Source: Candidatus Njordarchaeum guaymasense (GTDB lineage: Archaea; Asgardarchaeota; Njordarchaeia; Njordarchaeales; Njordarchaeaceae). Taken from it: 24,140 nucleotides of DNA. The notes beneath the pieces were generated by a model. The model was not told where the DNA came from. It saw nothing but the letters and a program-made list of their open reading frames with translations, and made no database searches. Where the stretch lies: assembly GCA_030587605.1 (NCBI GenBank), contig JAUQYT010000269.1, forward strand, positions 1 through 24,140. Reading direction: 5' to 3'. The position numbers and the translations under genes are program-made. Shown piece by piece: positions 7,006-14,966 of the stretch; position 1 is the first letter of the stretch; every line of letters starts with the position of its first letter.

Positions 7006-7152
7006 TGTCATTGTCCCCCTTAAGAATAAGCTAGACTTCAGCCATGTGAGATCCATATGCTATCAATAGAAACGTGCCATAGGGGTTGTGCAAACTGCTC
7101 TCTATAAGTGCAGTAATTTGAGAAGTAGAATACCACGGTTTCCGAAGAAATC

Positions 7153-7458
7153 TTATTTCTCCACCTTCGCTTTCTCAGGTGGTCTCGTCTCCTCCCATAC
7201 TTTGGTTCTGATCCTCCACGCCAAGCATCTTGGGCACAGGTAGCCCCCATACGGCCTGTTAGGCCTCTTCTTACTCTTAGCAGCATTGCTCATCTCCAAA
7301 GCTGGTAATCTTGGAACACCTGAGAGCTTCGCACCGCAAACACTACATCTGGCTGCCCCCGACTTCAAAGATCGAGAATAGTGAACTACATTCCTTGACC
7401 CAGGAGTTCTCAAGTTCTTGCGCTTAACGGCTCGCGTTCTCAAACTAGGTCTAGGCAT
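7153..7458 (-). CDS. rpl34e: 50S ribosomal protein L34e
   Basis: A 101-residue archaeal/eukaryotic large-subunit protein. The zinc ribbon is complete: Cys38-x2-Cys41 and Cys75-x2-Cys78. The conserved basic block MSNAAKSKKRPNRPYGG, which ends before the second pair, is present. GAGGA 7 nt upstream supports the ATG at 7458 over an earlier in-frame start at 7479. It sits just after the EMC3-family gene and before cmk. Confidence 0.95.
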   Translation of the reverse strand: MPRPSLRTRAVKRKNLRTPGSRNVVHYSRSLKSGAARCSVCGAKLSGVPRLPALEMSNAAKSKKRPNRPYGGYLCPRCLAWRIRTKVWEETRPPEKAKVEK

Positions 7459-7481
7459 TGACCATTCCTCACAAGTCATTG

Positions 7482-7994
7482 CTAAGTTAGTCTAACGCCG
7501 AGTATTCTATTGATCATCATTCCAAACGAGAAGCTGCAGAAAATGTACCATCCGAAGAAACTTAACCCAAAAACTGACCCGCCATTAAGTGACGTTCCAG
7601 CCATCGAGCCAATAAAAGGTATCAATCCAAGATTGTAGGGGATAAGTGCCACTATTCTAGCACCGAAGATGCTGCTCAAAATCCACCAGATTAACATGAA
7701 TGGGATGAAGAATACCGCCACCGGTTTGAAGGACTGTTTGCTTACTTCAGTGTTCATGCGTTGTATGATCTTGGCTCTTCTATTAACTTCTAATGTCAGT
7801 TTCTCATCTTTGGTTTTCCGAGCTTCGGCCATCATTTTTCTCCACTCGGATATCTCCTTTCTATATCTTTGAAGTTTCGCTTGATTAGTAACTTTTCTTG
7901 TGATGAGTGCTGTGAAAGTCGACATGCCCATAGTTACAAGAAGAACGACTATGGCTGACCAAGGTGGCTGACTTATTAGCTGGACGAAATCCAT
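7482..7994 (-). CDS. EMC3/TMCO1-family (DUF106) membrane protein
   Basis: A 170-residue member of the Oxa1 superfamily (archaeal DUF106, related to eukaryotic EMC3 and TMCO1), thought to insert membrane proteins. Helix 1 is about 12-32. A cytosolic coiled coil (about 36-86, QRYRKEISEWRKMM) is followed by hydrophobic segments at about 91-110, possibly 113-128, and 147-165. Its place right after secY, where archaea usually keep it, fits a role beside the Sec channel. Its function is inferred from the family. Confidence 0.88.
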   Translation of the reverse strand: MDFVQLISQPPWSAIVVLLVTMGMSTFTALITRKVTNQAKLQRYRKEISEWRKMMAEARKTKDEKLTLEVNRRAKIIQRMNTEVSKQSFKPVAVFFIPFMLIWWILSSIFGARIVALIPYNLGLIPFIGSMAGTSLNGGSVFGLSFFGWYIFCSFSFGMMINRILGVRLT

Positions 7995-8078
7995 CTATAG
8001 TTTCCCTTCCTTTCTAAGTAGGTTGTAATTATGTCTTACAATTATGTTCAGGTGCATCCTCCTATTAGAAGTTCTGTT

Positions 8079-9521
8079 TCAACTACCTAACAGTCCGCGA
8101 AGTGCTGGGTGCATGTCCGATAATTGTTCCTGGGCAATGGTTTGGTAAAGCTGGTAAATTATTCCGACTGCCAGAAGCACACCCATCCCCGTTCCCAACG
8201 CGCCGAAGAAGTCTGCGACAACAGCGAGTAGACCGACGATCATTCCTCCTAGAAGCGCAACTACAGGAATATACCGCGAGAGTACTTGCTCCATGATGAC
8301 AGGTGAACGCCTAAACCCCGGAATCTGCATACCTGCACTATGCAGCTGCCCAGCTATGTCCCTTGGCGCAATGCCTGACAACTCCACCCAGATCTTAGCG
8401 AACCCGGCGCATAGCACTACCATCAGCAACAAGTAAACAATTGCCTGAATTGGACTATTGACTACAGCTAAGATGTCGCGGGGAGGAGTGATGTAGTATA
8501 CAAGCCCGCCTGAAGGGCGATAAGTTACATTTCCATCGGCATCGGTCTCCTTAGTGAACACGGCGAGTAGATCAGTCCAAGGATTGACCCCACCAGTGTT
8601 CTCTTTGGCAACTATCTGTGTCCAGAAGAGAATTGTGGCAAATAGAGACTGGACCAAGATGACAGGGATATTTGACACATAAAGCAACTTTATAGGGTAG
8701 CTTCCACGGAACCCCCTAAACTTGGCATATTGAAGGGGTATGTTGACCCTGTAAGTCTCGAAGTAGATCACAATGATGAAAACGATCACCGTGACTAACA
8801 ACCCTAAGGTGCTGCCTGCATCGGAGGCGCCCGGTCTTGCAAAGAAAACACTGCCCAGACCTGTAAGTCCCCCGCTAAACAATGCTTGGAATGTTGCGAA
8901 TACAGCTCCGATCCAGTACCCGTCTGCGGCTGGAATGGGAGAGAATGATCTCCACAAGATTTGCTGTGCTACGTTAGCAACGATGAACAGACTTACACCA
9001 CTTCCAAGGCCCCACCCTTTCTGCGTCATCTCATCAAGTAGTATGACTATTAGCCCGGCGAAGAATAACTGGAGAAACACCACAACCTGATCAATAAGCG
9101 ACAGTCCCGCTCCATATGCTCCACTCACGATGAAGGCTGCAGCTTGGATAGCGGTCATCAGCATAGCAAGAGATTTCTGGGAAGCAGTGAACTTCGACCT
9201 GTCTTCAGAATTGGACATATCGGTCTTGATTATCTTAGAACCAGCTAGAAGCTGCATTATCAAGCCTGCAGTAACTATGGGTCCGATTCCAAGCTCCATA
9301 AGTGTTCCGTGAGTGGATGCAAGTATTACACGCATCCAGTAAAGATAATCGATTGTCCCAGTCTGTTTTATGCCATAAAGAGGTATATTGCTCATGAGCA
9401 AGAAGATCAGGAGGACTACTATTGTCCATCCAAATTTCTCTCTGAATGGTACTTTTCTGTCTGGTGATTTCACATTTGGGATTACCCTAGCCATTGATCC
9501 GAATATGTCTATGAAACGCAC
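8079..9521 (-). CDS. secY: protein translocase subunit SecY
   Basis: The channel-forming subunit of the Sec61/SecY translocon. It is 480 residues from the ATG at 9521 (MVRFIDIFGSMARVIPN), with about ten membrane helices. Family marks include KVPFREKFGWT near the N-terminus, ELGIGPIVTAGLIMQLLAG (helix 2 and pore region) and the cytosolic loop IPLQYAKFRGFRG. An in-frame TTG at 9554 would add 11 residues; neither start has an ideal ribosome site, so the exact start is uncertain. L15 lies upstream and the EMC3-family gene downstream. The euryarchaeal adk neighbour is absent. Confidence 0.95.
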   Translation of the reverse strand: MRFIDIFGSMARVIPNVKSPDRKVPFREKFGWTIVVLLIFLLMSNIPLYGIKQTGTIDYLYWMRVILASTHGTLMELGIGPIVTAGLIMQLLAGSKIIKTDMSNSEDRSKFTASQKSLAMLMTAIQAAAFIVSGAYGAGLSLIDQVVVFLQLFFAGLIVILLDEMTQKGWGLGSGVSLFIVANVAQQILWRSFSPIPAADGYWIGAVFATFQALFSGGLTGLGSVFFARPGASDAGSTLGLLVTVIVFIIVIYFETYRVNIPLQYAKFRGFRGSYPIKLLYVSNIPVILVQSLFATILFWTQIVAKENTGGVNPWTDLLAVFTKETDADGNVTYRPSGGLVYYITPPRDILAVVNSPIQAIVYLLLMVVLCAGFAKIWVELSGIAPRDIAGQLHSAGMQIPGFRRSPVIMEQVLSRYIPVVALLGGMIVGLLAVVADFFGALGTGMGVLLAVGIIYQLYQTIAQEQLSDMHPALRGLLGS

Positions 9522-9574
9522 CATTTCTGACAACCATCCTGGGCTTCTTGCCAAGTAGGATTAGTGGTTTCGCG

Positions 9575-10012
9575 TTAGTCTTGTATTACTATTGCCTTTC
9601 CTCCAGCTGACTCTATCTTCTCTTTTGCGGTTTTACTGAAGCTGGGCGCCTCTACAATTATAGGTTTCACAATCTTACCTCTTCCAAGAACTTTTTCGTA
9701 GCCAAAATCGGTTACATTAATCTTGACTTTCTTTTCTGCGCTGTCACCCTTTATTCCCACATCTCTCAGAATCCTGGGCATCTCATCCAGGTTTATCGTC
9801 TTTGGCTGAGGAATAACTCTATGAGGTCTAAATCCTTTCTTGCCGAAGTAGTCTTTGTCCTCAACTACTGTCTTGGACCATTTATGTTTGTGTCCTCCGG
9901 CATTGCCGAATCCCCCGCGTTGCCCTGAGCCCCTATGTTGCGCCACTCTTCCCCAGCCGTAGGTCCTTGAGCCACGGAGTTTTCTGACCTTTTTTCTAAA
10001 TCTTGACGGCAT
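9575..10012 (-). CDS. rpl15: 50S ribosomal protein L15
   Basis: An early-assembly large-subunit protein that contacts 23S rRNA domains through its basic N-terminal extension. It has 145 residues, as expected. The Gly/Arg-rich segment GSRTYGWGRVAQHRGSGQRG and the C-terminal GKAIVIQD are typical. It starts with ATG and follows L30. Confidence 0.95.
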   Translation of the reverse strand: MPSRFRKKVRKLRGSRTYGWGRVAQHRGSGQRGGFGNAGGHKHKWSKTVVEDKDYFGKKGFRPHRVIPQPKTINLDEMPRILRDVGIKGDSAEKKVKINVTDFGYEKVLGRGKIVKPIIVEAPSFSKTAKEKIESAGGKAIVIQD

Positions 10013-10051
10013 TGTAATAGCACCTTCTGCTTTCTTTAGGAGACTAGCTTT

Positions 10052-10534
10052 CTAGACCATCTTTGCTATCAGATCATTGATTTTTTTCCCTCTGTAGCCG
10101 AGTTCTCCTCCAACATTGAAGGAGAGCTTCTTCTTCCCGTCAAATCCTCCCTTTGCCGGGTGAAGTCGGAAAACTGGCTTGAGGCCACGCACATCGTCAA
10201 TTGTTGCTTTCGAAGTGATGAACGCTTCTGCGAACTTTTTTATTGAACTGAACTTTGAGTTGTTTTTCACATATTCGTCATCTATGCATTTATTTCCAGT
10301 TGCTCTCCCCCTCTTGGACAGGAGTTTCTGTAGCGTATCAACATCAATTTCTCCCCATGTTGCATAATCCTTGACTTTCTGAAGCATGCCTGAGTAACTC
10401 TTTCCCCCGTCAATGAGTGTAGCATGGTTTACCTTGTGTAACCTAAACATCTTAAGGGTCTGCCTTATCTCATCTCTCACGTCGACGTCGCCTCTGATTC
10501 TCACGACTACTAGCTTAGCACCATCCGCGCTCAT
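10052..10534 (-). CDS. rpl30: 50S ribosomal protein L30 (L7e type)
   Basis: Large-subunit protein of the archaeal L30/eukaryotic L7 family. From the ATG at 10534 it has 160 residues (MSADGAKLVVVRIRGDVDV). The family blocks LKMFRLHKVNHATLID and RLHPAKGGFDGKK are present. An earlier in-frame start at 10573 would overlap S5 by 35 nt; GGAGG lies about 11 nt before 10534, four bases after the S5 stop, so translational coupling is likely. Confidence 0.93.
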   Translation of the reverse strand: MSADGAKLVVVRIRGDVDVRDEIRQTLKMFRLHKVNHATLIDGGKSYSGMLQKVKDYATWGEIDVDTLQKLLSKRGRATGNKCIDDEYVKNNSKFSSIKKFAEAFITSKATIDDVRGLKPVFRLHPAKGGFDGKKKLSFNVGGELGYRGKKINDLIAKMV

Positions 10535-10538
10535 GTGC

Positions 10539-11195
10539 CTAGAATCCTCCTGCCCAGTCGCTAGACGAGACAATATAGTACGTCTTCCTCAATGCGTTGA
10601 ATGTTGCTTTTGCAAAGTTAACCGTACACCGGGTGTGTCCTTTTGCTAGAGACCACGCATCTTTTACACCTGCCAAGCGCAGTACGATCTTTGGTACGTC
10701 CGCAACGGCGAGACCTATCCCTTTGGGCGCCGGAATAAGCGCGACGCGTACGCTCCCAGATTTCCCTTCAACCCTAAAGGGAAGGGAATGCTTGTCACCA
10801 CACTTGCATTCCCAAGATCCACACCCGATTCGTACTGGGATGATATTCAGTTTAGCTTGTTTTACGGCTTTCTTGATTGCAGGGCCAACTTCCTTAGTTT
10901 TTCCTTCTCCTATCCCGACTAGACCGCTTTCATTGCCAACGATTACAGTCGCCTTGAACTTGGACTTTTCTCCGGATTCAGTTTGCTTCTGGACCAGGTT
11001 AATGTCTATGACCTCTTCTCGAAGATTTGGGATGAGTAGATCTACCATTTCTGGTTCCCTAATCAATTCGCATGATTTAAAGATCTCATCAATTGAAGTT
11101 ATACGACCTTCTTTGACGAGTTTACCTATTCTGGTCCTTGGAGTCCACTCTTGTTCTTCACTTCTCTTCCTTGGTGCTAGCGCCTCGCCGCTCAT
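10539..11195 (-). CDS. rps5: 30S ribosomal protein S5
   Basis: Small-subunit protein at the mRNA entry site, important for accuracy. It has 218 residues, normal for archaeal S5. The double-stranded RNA-binding fold shows ESGLVGIGEGKTKEVGPAI; the archaeal block IGCGSWECKCGDKHSLPF precedes the C-terminal domain (GSVRVALIPAPKGIGLA). GGAGG lies 8 nt before the ATG. The start lies inside L18, which it overlaps by 38 nt, so the two are tightly coupled. Confidence 0.96.
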   Translation of the reverse strand: MSGEALAPRKRSEEQEWTPRTRIGKLVKEGRITSIDEIFKSCELIREPEMVDLLIPNLREEVIDINLVQKQTESGEKSKFKATVIVGNESGLVGIGEGKTKEVGPAIKKAVKQAKLNIIPVRIGCGSWECKCGDKHSLPFRVEGKSGSVRVALIPAPKGIGLAVADVPKIVLRLAGVKDAWSLAKGHTRCTVNFAKATFNALRKTYYIVSSSDWAGGF

Positions 11196-11793
11196 CTCGC
11201 TTACCTCCTAGTTGACTGGCAATTTTTTCCTTGACTTCGTCAAAATGCTTCGATAAACGTTGCGGTTCAAGTCCTCTCTTCAGGTAGTCTGAAAACCTTT
11301 TCTGGTAATCCTCAGGGCTCTTCTCAGCTATGGTCTTAGCGCAATTTGCCACATGTTCTCCTCTGATTCTCTCTTTCGAAGGGAGTATCGACTCGTCGTG
11401 ATTCACAGCGACCCCTGCGTCAATAACCCCTTTTAGCGCAGCAAAGACCCTTGAACCCTTACTTGGCGCATTAAGTCCTATGTCTAGAACGGCTTCTTTC
11501 ACACCTTTCTTTGAGGCCCTTATACCTGCAACATAACCTGTCAGGTAGGCGGAGGGTGTGTTCCCAGACCCACCTTTCCACCCAAACTTCCTCAACTCTT
11601 TGGAGAAGGCAGATGCGGCGATATGGTCGCCTTCAGGCTTAGCGCTGGCTACTTGGACTATCATGTTCTTCAAGGTCTTCCTGACGATGACTCTTGGTCT
11701 AATCGATCTCAAATGCTTCTTCCTAGCGTAATAATCGGTCTTTCCTTCCCTCCTTCTTCTGAAGAGGAGCCTGTATCTTGGGCCTCTAGCCAA
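11158..11793 (-). CDS. rpl18: 50S ribosomal protein L18
   Basis: A 5S rRNA-binding protein of the central protuberance. It has 211 residues, slightly long because of a charged C-terminus. Archaeal features are the start ARGPRYRLLFRRRREGKTDYY and TAYLTGYVAG-like SAYLTGYVAG in the middle. It uses TTG at 11793, with GGAGG about 12 nt upstream and only a few bases after the L19e stop. Confidence 0.95.
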   Translation of the reverse strand: MARGPRYRLLFRRRREGKTDYYARKKHLRSIRPRVIVRKTLKNMIVQVASAKPEGDHIAASAFSKELRKFGWKGGSGNTPSAYLTGYVAGIRASKKGVKEAVLDIGLNAPSKGSRVFAALKGVIDAGVAVNHDESILPSKERIRGEHVANCAKTIAEKSPEDYQKRFSDYLKRGLEPQRLSKHFDEVKEKIASQLGGKRDERRGASTKEEK

Positions 11794-11802
11794 TTCGCTT
11801 CT

Positions 11803-12255
11803 TTACCTCCTTGTCAATAATTGGTGTTCATCCAAGTAGCTGTCAATCTGGGCGGTGCTCTTGAAGAATGCACCTTTGGTCATCCTATAAAGCATTCGGT
11901 ATGTTCGTCTATTGATGAGTTTCCTACCTCTAAGTCCTTTCGAGTATGTTCGCAGACGGCGAACCATCAGCATCCAAGCTTTCTTTTGAGGAATGATAGC
12001 ATGTTTGGAACCTTTTCGACTTCCTGGTCCTCGTCTCAAGCCTTTCTTCTTCTTGGCATGTAGAGCCCTAGCTCTGCCCTTGCTTACCCCAGTCTTAGGC
12101 AGTGTTCTGATCGCGCCCTCATTTATTAACTTCTGCACATCTTCTCTTCTTATCGCCATGGACACATCGTCGGTTCTAGTTGGGTCAATCCAAACTCTGT
12201 TCTCGCCGACTTTCATGATCTCTGATGCAAGTCTTCTCTGGGTTCTCAAGCTCAC
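11803..12255 (-). CDS. rpl19e: 50S ribosomal protein L19e
   Basis: An archaeal/eukaryotic large-subunit protein made of long helices, contacting the small subunit at a bridge. It has 150 residues. SLRTQRRLASEIMKVGENRVWIDP and the basic hinge GRARALHAKKKKGLRRGPGSRKG are diagnostic. The start is GTG at 12255, with GGGAGGT 8 nt upstream. A second GTG four bases upstream is out of frame. Confidence 0.96.
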   Translation of the reverse strand: MSLRTQRRLASEIMKVGENRVWIDPTRTDDVSMAIRREDVQKLINEGAIRTLPKTGVSKGRARALHAKKKKGLRRGPGSRKGSKHAIIPQKKAWMLMVRRLRTYSKGLRGRKLINRRTYRMLYRMTKGAFFKSTAQIDSYLDEHQLLTRR

Positions 12256-12261
12256 TCACGA

Positions 12262-12891
12262 TTACCTCCCTTTTTTCTTCATCTCTGGCTCGTCGCTTTT
12301 TCTTTTCTCCTTTTCCTTGGGGCTTTTCTTTCCAGCTGTCTTCTTCTCTTGCTTTTGCTTCTTCTCTTGCTTTTCCTCTTGTTTCTTTTCTTCCTTTTTC
12401 TGTTCCTTTTTCTCTTCTTCTTTCCCCTTCGAGACCTTCTTTGTTTCTTCCTCTTTAGTGATCTCGGTTTCACTAGGTGGAAGTGTTATCTCAGAGATAG
12501 GATTCAAAACTTTCAGACCTAGTTCCTCTGCCTTCCCAAGTATCAGCATTCTCTTTCTCGTACCGACTTGATGTGAAATTCTTATAGCGTATTCTTTAGG
12601 GTTTACTTTGTCCAAGTTCTTGAGATTGTAGACCATGATCTCCTTGTAACCTGAAGGGTGTAAGTTGCGAGCCTCGCGTGGACCCCGGAACCCAACCCTG
12701 GGACTGACTTCCCATCCTTTCATCTTCAAACGAGCCTTGTTGTCCAGTCCTATCTGCTTTCTCCATGGCTTTCCTAGCCTCACATAGCGCCAACTTTCAT
12801 ACCTGACGAATTCAGGTTTCTTTGATTTAGCCATGCGTCTGATCCGCAGCGCTCTAGTGATGGATTTCGGTTTTTCAGTCAACGTTGACAC
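12262..12891 (-). CDS. rpl32e: 50S ribosomal protein L32e with long charged C-terminal tail
   Basis: The large-subunit protein L32e core occupies about residues 14-138 (KKPEFVRYESWRYVRLGKPWRKQIGLD, VGFRGPREARNLHPSGY). Residues 139-209 are an extra tail made almost only of Lys, Glu and Gln with a few Ser and Thr, likely a disordered or coiled-coil segment. Typical archaeal L32e ends near residue 130. The start is GTG at 12891, 12 nt after the L6 stop. The tail's DNA is C/T-rich on the plus strand with many short repeats of a cttcttctc type, a likely source of length change. Confidence 0.94.
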   Translation of the reverse strand: MSTLTEKPKSITRALRIRRMAKSKKPEFVRYESWRYVRLGKPWRKQIGLDNKARLKMKGWEVSPRVGFRGPREARNLHPSGYKEIMVYNLKNLDKVNPKEYAIRISHQVGTRKRMLILGKAEELGLKVLNPISEITLPPSETEITKEEETKKVSKGKEEEKKEQKKEEKKQEEKQEKKQKQEKKTAGKKSPKEKEKRKSDEPEMKKKGR

Positions 12892-12902
12892 CTCAGGCTT
12901 TC

Positions 12903-13466
12903 TTAGACTTTCTTCAGCAGCTCGTCTCCGCAGTACACCTCATACAAGTATATTCCATCTTGGAACACCCTAGGATCCTTGTCCTTGATCTTACATACCT
13001 TCTCTATGTTTGCAGCAGTTTGACCGATAGCTTGCCTGTCAGGACCTGAGACTATTACATCGTCTCCCTTGACTACAACCTCAACATTGCGTTCGATATT
13101 GGCTATCCTAGGAGTCCGTTCACCAATGAAATTTTCAACATGAACTATCCGCTTATCTTTATCAACTTTAACAGTGATAGGAAAATGAGAGTGTGCCACC
13201 TTAAGCTTGTATTCGAAACCCTTTGTCACTCCTAGTATCATATTGATGATCTGAGTCTTTAGAGTCATTACAAGGGATCTGTCCCGTTTTCTAGTTGTAA
13301 GTGGTCGAATTATCAATGCACCATCCGACTTGCGGATTTCGATTGAAGTGACATGTGAAAAGTCACGTTGTACTTCGCCCTTCGGTCCCTTGACCGAAAT
13401 CTTGTTGCCTTCTATCTGTACTGAGACTCCCGGCGATATTTTGATCTCTTCGTTCATGGCACTCAT
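12903..13466 (-). CDS. rpl6: 50S ribosomal protein L6
   Basis: Large-subunit protein next to the sarcin-ricin loop and factor-binding site. It has 187 residues with two similar alpha/beta domains. SPGVSVQIEGNKISVKGPKGE and NFIGERTPRIANI are archaeal signatures. GGAAGGTG precedes the ATG at 13466; a second ATG three codons in is possible. Confidence 0.96.
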   Translation of the reverse strand: MSAMNEEIKISPGVSVQIEGNKISVKGPKGEVQRDFSHVTSIEIRKSDGALIIRPLTTRKRDRSLVMTLKTQIINMILGVTKGFEYKLKVAHSHFPITVKVDKDKRIVHVENFIGERTPRIANIERNVEVVVKGDDVIVSGPDRQAIGQTAANIEKVCKIKDKDPRVFQDGIYLYEVYCGDELLKKV

Positions 13467-13526
13467 GACACCTTCCCTTCTTAACTCCTATCCAAAAGTA
13501 TGGACAGTTGGTCTCCTTGGTGACAT

Positions 13527-13919
13527 CTAGTATACAAAAGCTAGCAGACGTCCTCCTAATCCCTTGCTTCTCGCTTCTTGGTGTGACATTACCCCCTCAG
13601 GGGTTGTAACGATCAGTAACCCAAAGTCTCTAGACGGAAGGTACTTCTTCTCCCAAATCTCATACTCGTCCTTCTTTACTGGGAACCGGGGCTTGACTAC
13701 TCGGCACTCACTTATTCTACCCAATAATTGAATCTTGAAAATGCCAGTTCTGGAATCATCGATGAACTCGAATTCGCCTATGTAGCCAGTCTTCTGCATG
13801 ACACGTAGAACGGCGCCTATCAGTTTTGAGGCTGGCTTAATGACTACTTCTCTGTGCCCAATTATCTCGTGATTCCAGATGTTTGAAACTGCGTCAGCAA
13901 GTAAGTCGAGTCGTGTCAC
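13527..13919 (-). CDS. rps8: 30S ribosomal protein S8
   Basis: Small-subunit platform protein that binds helix 21 of 16S rRNA. It has 130 residues. The C-terminal TTPEGVMSHQEARSKGLGG is the family signature. It begins with GTG at 13919 after GGTGAG. In most archaea S14 lies directly upstream; here the 168-nt space to L5 has no S14, which instead lies inverted between L5 and S4e. Confidence 0.96.
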   Translation of the reverse strand: MTRLDLLADAVSNIWNHEIIGHREVVIKPASKLIGAVLRVMQKTGYIGEFEFIDDSRTGIFKIQLLGRISECRVVKPRFPVKKDEYEIWEKKYLPSRDFGLLIVTTPEGVMSHQEARSKGLGGRLLAFVY

Positions 13920-14021
13920 TTATCTCACCCACAGACCGTAGCACTCGATAAGCAGTTTGGCTGAATCCGTTAACCGCAGATCGGCAAATCTTCACGTACC
14001 TTCTGACATAAAATACCTTCT

Positions 14022-14031
14022 GAATTAAATG
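14022..14031 (-). promoter_or_regulatory. weak TATA-like element upstream of S8
   Basis: CATTTAATTC on the minus strand lies about 105 nt before S8 in the 168-nt L5-S8 gap. It could start an S8 transcript with a leader of about 80 nt. No gene or S14 remnant (no CxxC pair) is visible in this gap. Confidence 0.25.
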
Positions 14032-14088
14032 TTTTGGTAGCCATTTGGATTGCATGACTTGTTATCTTCCAGTCATCCTAGGCGATCT

Positions 14089-14637
14089 CTATGATCCAAC
14101 GATCTTTGCTCCTAGAGTTTGTTGCAAGAAAGCTATTGCCTCGCTTTTTCCCACGCGGTGGGATCTTGGGACAGTTGTTCTCATTCTTCTTCTCCTAGCA
14201 ACCCTATACCCTTGTTTTTCGATCCTGATAGACACATCGAAGCCTATTATGCCTATGTCCGGATCGTACCTCACTCCCGGTAGCTGTATATGCTCTTTTA
14301 TGCCAAATGACACATTGCCCTCGTCGTCAAAGCTTGATTCTTTCAATTTGAAATCAATTACACTGAGCGACTTTTTCAGGAACTCAATTGCACGGTTTCC
14401 TCTCAAGGTCACCTTGCATGCAACAGGCTCGTCTTTCCTGATGCCAAATTCCCTGATAGTCTGTTTAGCTTTACATTGAGCAGGCTTCTGCCCAGTTATG
14501 TCTCCCAATAACCTCATGGCTTTTTGAAGTGGTTCACCAGACTTGCCTACTGAACAGTTAACCACCACGTAGCCTATCTTGGGTCTTAGCATCGGGTTTG
14601 TTTCCCATTTTTTAATGATGTCTTCAACTTTCTCCAT
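14089..14637 (-). CDS. rpl5: 50S ribosomal protein L5
   Basis: A 5S rRNA-binding protein of the central protuberance, contacting P-site tRNA. It has 182 residues. Key blocks are INCSVGKSG-like VNCSVGKSGEPLQKAM, KAKQTIREFGIRKDEPVA and YDPDIGIIGFDV. The ATG is preceded by GGGGGT about 12 nt away, a weak ribosome site. It diverges from S14 and shares a promoter region of about 180 nt with it. Confidence 0.96.
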   Translation of the reverse strand: MEKVEDIIKKWETNPMLRPKIGYVVVNCSVGKSGEPLQKAMRLLGDITGQKPAQCKAKQTIREFGIRKDEPVACKVTLRGNRAIEFLKKSLSVIDFKLKESSFDDEGNVSFGIKEHIQLPGVRYDPDIGIIGFDVSIRIEKQGYRVARRRRMRTTVPRSHRVGKSEAIAFLQQTLGAKIVGS

Positions 14638-14733
14638 TCTACGATTGACCCCCGAAAGTCCATCGGTTACCAGATAATCAGTTGGTTTGGCTTCTCATCT
14701 CAGATTTCTTCGGAGTTTAGATAGCCCATAGAG

Positions 14734-14742
14734 CTTATAAAG
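14734..14742. promoter_or_regulatory. shared divergent TATA box for S14 and L5
   Basis: CTTATAAAG reads as a good TATA element on the plus strand (for S14, start about 14765), and its complement CTTTATAAG does so on the minus strand (for L5, leader about 70-100 nt). It is the only strong box in the 181-nt divergent region. Confidence 0.55.
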
Positions 14743-14818
14743 ACATAATAAGTATAACTCTCCTTATCTCCCGTTTAGCAATCAAAGTGAACTTAGTACG
14801 TAGTTGGAGGTCTGGCAC

Positions 14819-14965
14819 TTGGTCAAGGTCAGATTCGGAAAAGGCAGCAGGGTATGCTCGCGTTGCGGTTGTCATCAAGCGATAATAAGGCGGTACAGAC
14901 TAAACTTGTGTCGCCGTTGTTTCAGAGAGGTTGCCGTAAACTTGGGTTTTAAGAAGCTTTCTTAG
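14819..14965 (+). CDS. rps14: 30S ribosomal protein S14 (zinc type), inverted
   Basis: A 48-residue small-subunit head protein. It has the zinc-binding pattern of archaeal S14: Cys13-x2-Cys16 and Cys31-x2-Cys34, with IIRRYRLNLCRRCFREVAVN and the terminal LGFKK. The start is TTG, supported by a strong GGAGG 8 nt upstream. It lies on the plus strand, opposite to every other ribosomal gene in the block, and its stop is one base from the stop of S4e. Its expected place between L5 and S8 is empty. Confidence 0.93.
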   Translation: MVKVRFGKGSRVCSRCGCHQAIIRRYRLNLCRRCFREVAVNLGFKKLS

Positions 14966-14966
14966 T

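Noticed and set aside
8020..8060. TTGTAA/TTACAA inverted repeat after the secY stop region
   Set aside because: Only six weak pairs in AT-rich DNA; it could easily be chance.
11993..12571. A 192-residue plus-strand protein rich in Phe and Ser
   Set aside because: It is the complement of the Lys/Glu-rich L32e tail and of L19e, both well supported on the minus strand.
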